Positions 63,848 to 64,000 of a stretch of DNA of 64,000 nt are shown piece by piece; position 1 is the first letter of the stretch, and each line of letters starts with the position of its first letter. The position numbers were made by a program, and so were the translations under genes. The stretch is taken from assembly GCA_963422465.1 (NCBI GenBank), contig OY730172.1:868001-932000 (forward strand), given 5' to 3'. The stretch is from Lichina pygmaea. Taxonomy: Eukaryota; Ascomycota; Lichinomycetes; Lichinales; Lichinaceae. The notes under the pieces were generated by a model. The model did not search any database. It was not told where the DNA came from and saw only the letters and a program-made list of their open reading frames with translations.

Positions 63848-64000
63848 AGCTAGTGAACGACTCAGACTTGTCAAGGGCTAGACGTCGATCACGATCAATA
63901 GATTCCTATTGTACAAGAAGGTAAAGCTGCAGAAGAGAAATGCAGCGCAGACAGGTAAAAACACGAAAAAGTGGTGCGAAGTCAGCTGACTTGCCACGTG
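63848..64000. other. Sequence beyond Gyp-B, presumably copia leader
   Basis: About 150 bases after the CTTAT flank of Gyp-B. By position it should resume the Cop-1 leader or 5' LTR, but nothing in it matches the 3' LTR at 16752-16916, so the assignment is by context only. Confidence 0.35.

Larger units (their letters stand above)
16752..64000 (-). mobile_element. Cop-1: Ty1/copia fossil with gag only, hosting most of the nest (right end off window)
   Basis: Oriented on the minus strand. Parts: 3' LTR 16752-16916; a G-rich polypurine tract just inside it; gag in two blocks, 24208-24005 (N-terminal, LTAYNFDTWKMKMEMLL) and 17645-16942 (C-terminal, with zinc knuckle CGHCRKIGHRSKNC), separated by the Gyp-A insertion; and leader sequence 24209-24271, cut by Gyp-B and resuming after 63847. 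Gag runs straight into the polypurine tract and LTR, and no protease, integrase or reverse transcriptase is seen, so this looks like a gag-only or internally deleted copy. The 5' LTR is not in view. Older than Gyp-A and Gyp-B, which it contains. Confidence 0.7.

Noticed and set aside
63848-64000. Copia 5' LTR at the right edge
   Set aside because: Expected by position, but I could not match it to the 3' LTR at 16752-16916, so it is left as unassigned leader.

Overview
This window reads as the nuclear genome of a filamentous ascomycete (Pezizomycotina; class not determined). The evidence is compact GC-rich housekeeping genes with short GT-AG introns, a Tad-like LINE, a pogo-type transposase relic, Ty1/copia and chromodomain Ty3/gypsy elements, and small ORFs with the fungal Zn2Cys6 cysteine spacing. 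The species cannot be named from the sequence alone.

Bases 1-16,100 are ordinary gene space. In order: the 5' part of a large proline/glutamine-rich nuclear protein (minus, 1-2783, running off the left edge); the chaperonin subunit CCT-eta (plus, 3757-5972, 7 exons); adenylosuccinate lyase (minus, 6743-8753, 6 exons); an importin-5/Kap121-type karyopherin (minus, 9619-13827, 8 exons); the 3' stub of a dead Tad-like LINE (14525-14815); and a small secreted protein (minus, 15224-16047). Exon borders were derived by hand and every splice phase closes. The introns carry long C-tracts on the sense strand and a GC/GT alternating tract.

From 16,584 to the right edge there is essentially only mobile DNA, built by insertion within insertion. 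A pogo transposase stub is cut by a Ty1/copia element with gag and no visible pol. Gyp-A lies in the copia gag and Gyp-B in the copia leader. Gyp-C lies in the gag of Gyp-B, Gyp-D in Gyp-C, Gyp-E in the RNase H region of Gyp-D, and Gyp-F in Gyp-E. Gyp-H lies in the 3' LTR of Gyp-C. A full-length LINE with both ORFs open (47263 to about 52572) joins Gyp-D to an oppositely oriented piece, Gyp-G. Five-base target duplications flank A, C, E, F and H exactly, and B with one C/T difference, so the order of events can be read off directly.

The most interesting signal is an accessory ORF on the strand opposite gag-pol, between the chromodomain and the 3' LTR, found in two different gypsy lineages (A/H and E/F). 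It encodes a Zn2Cys6-like cysteine cluster followed by a charged coiled coil, and its 3' end overlaps the 3' end of pol tail to tail. The LTR retroelements are treated as fossils. They range from nearly identical LTRs (A) to heavily decayed copies (B-E, G), and the decay is dominated by transitions with loss of CpG.
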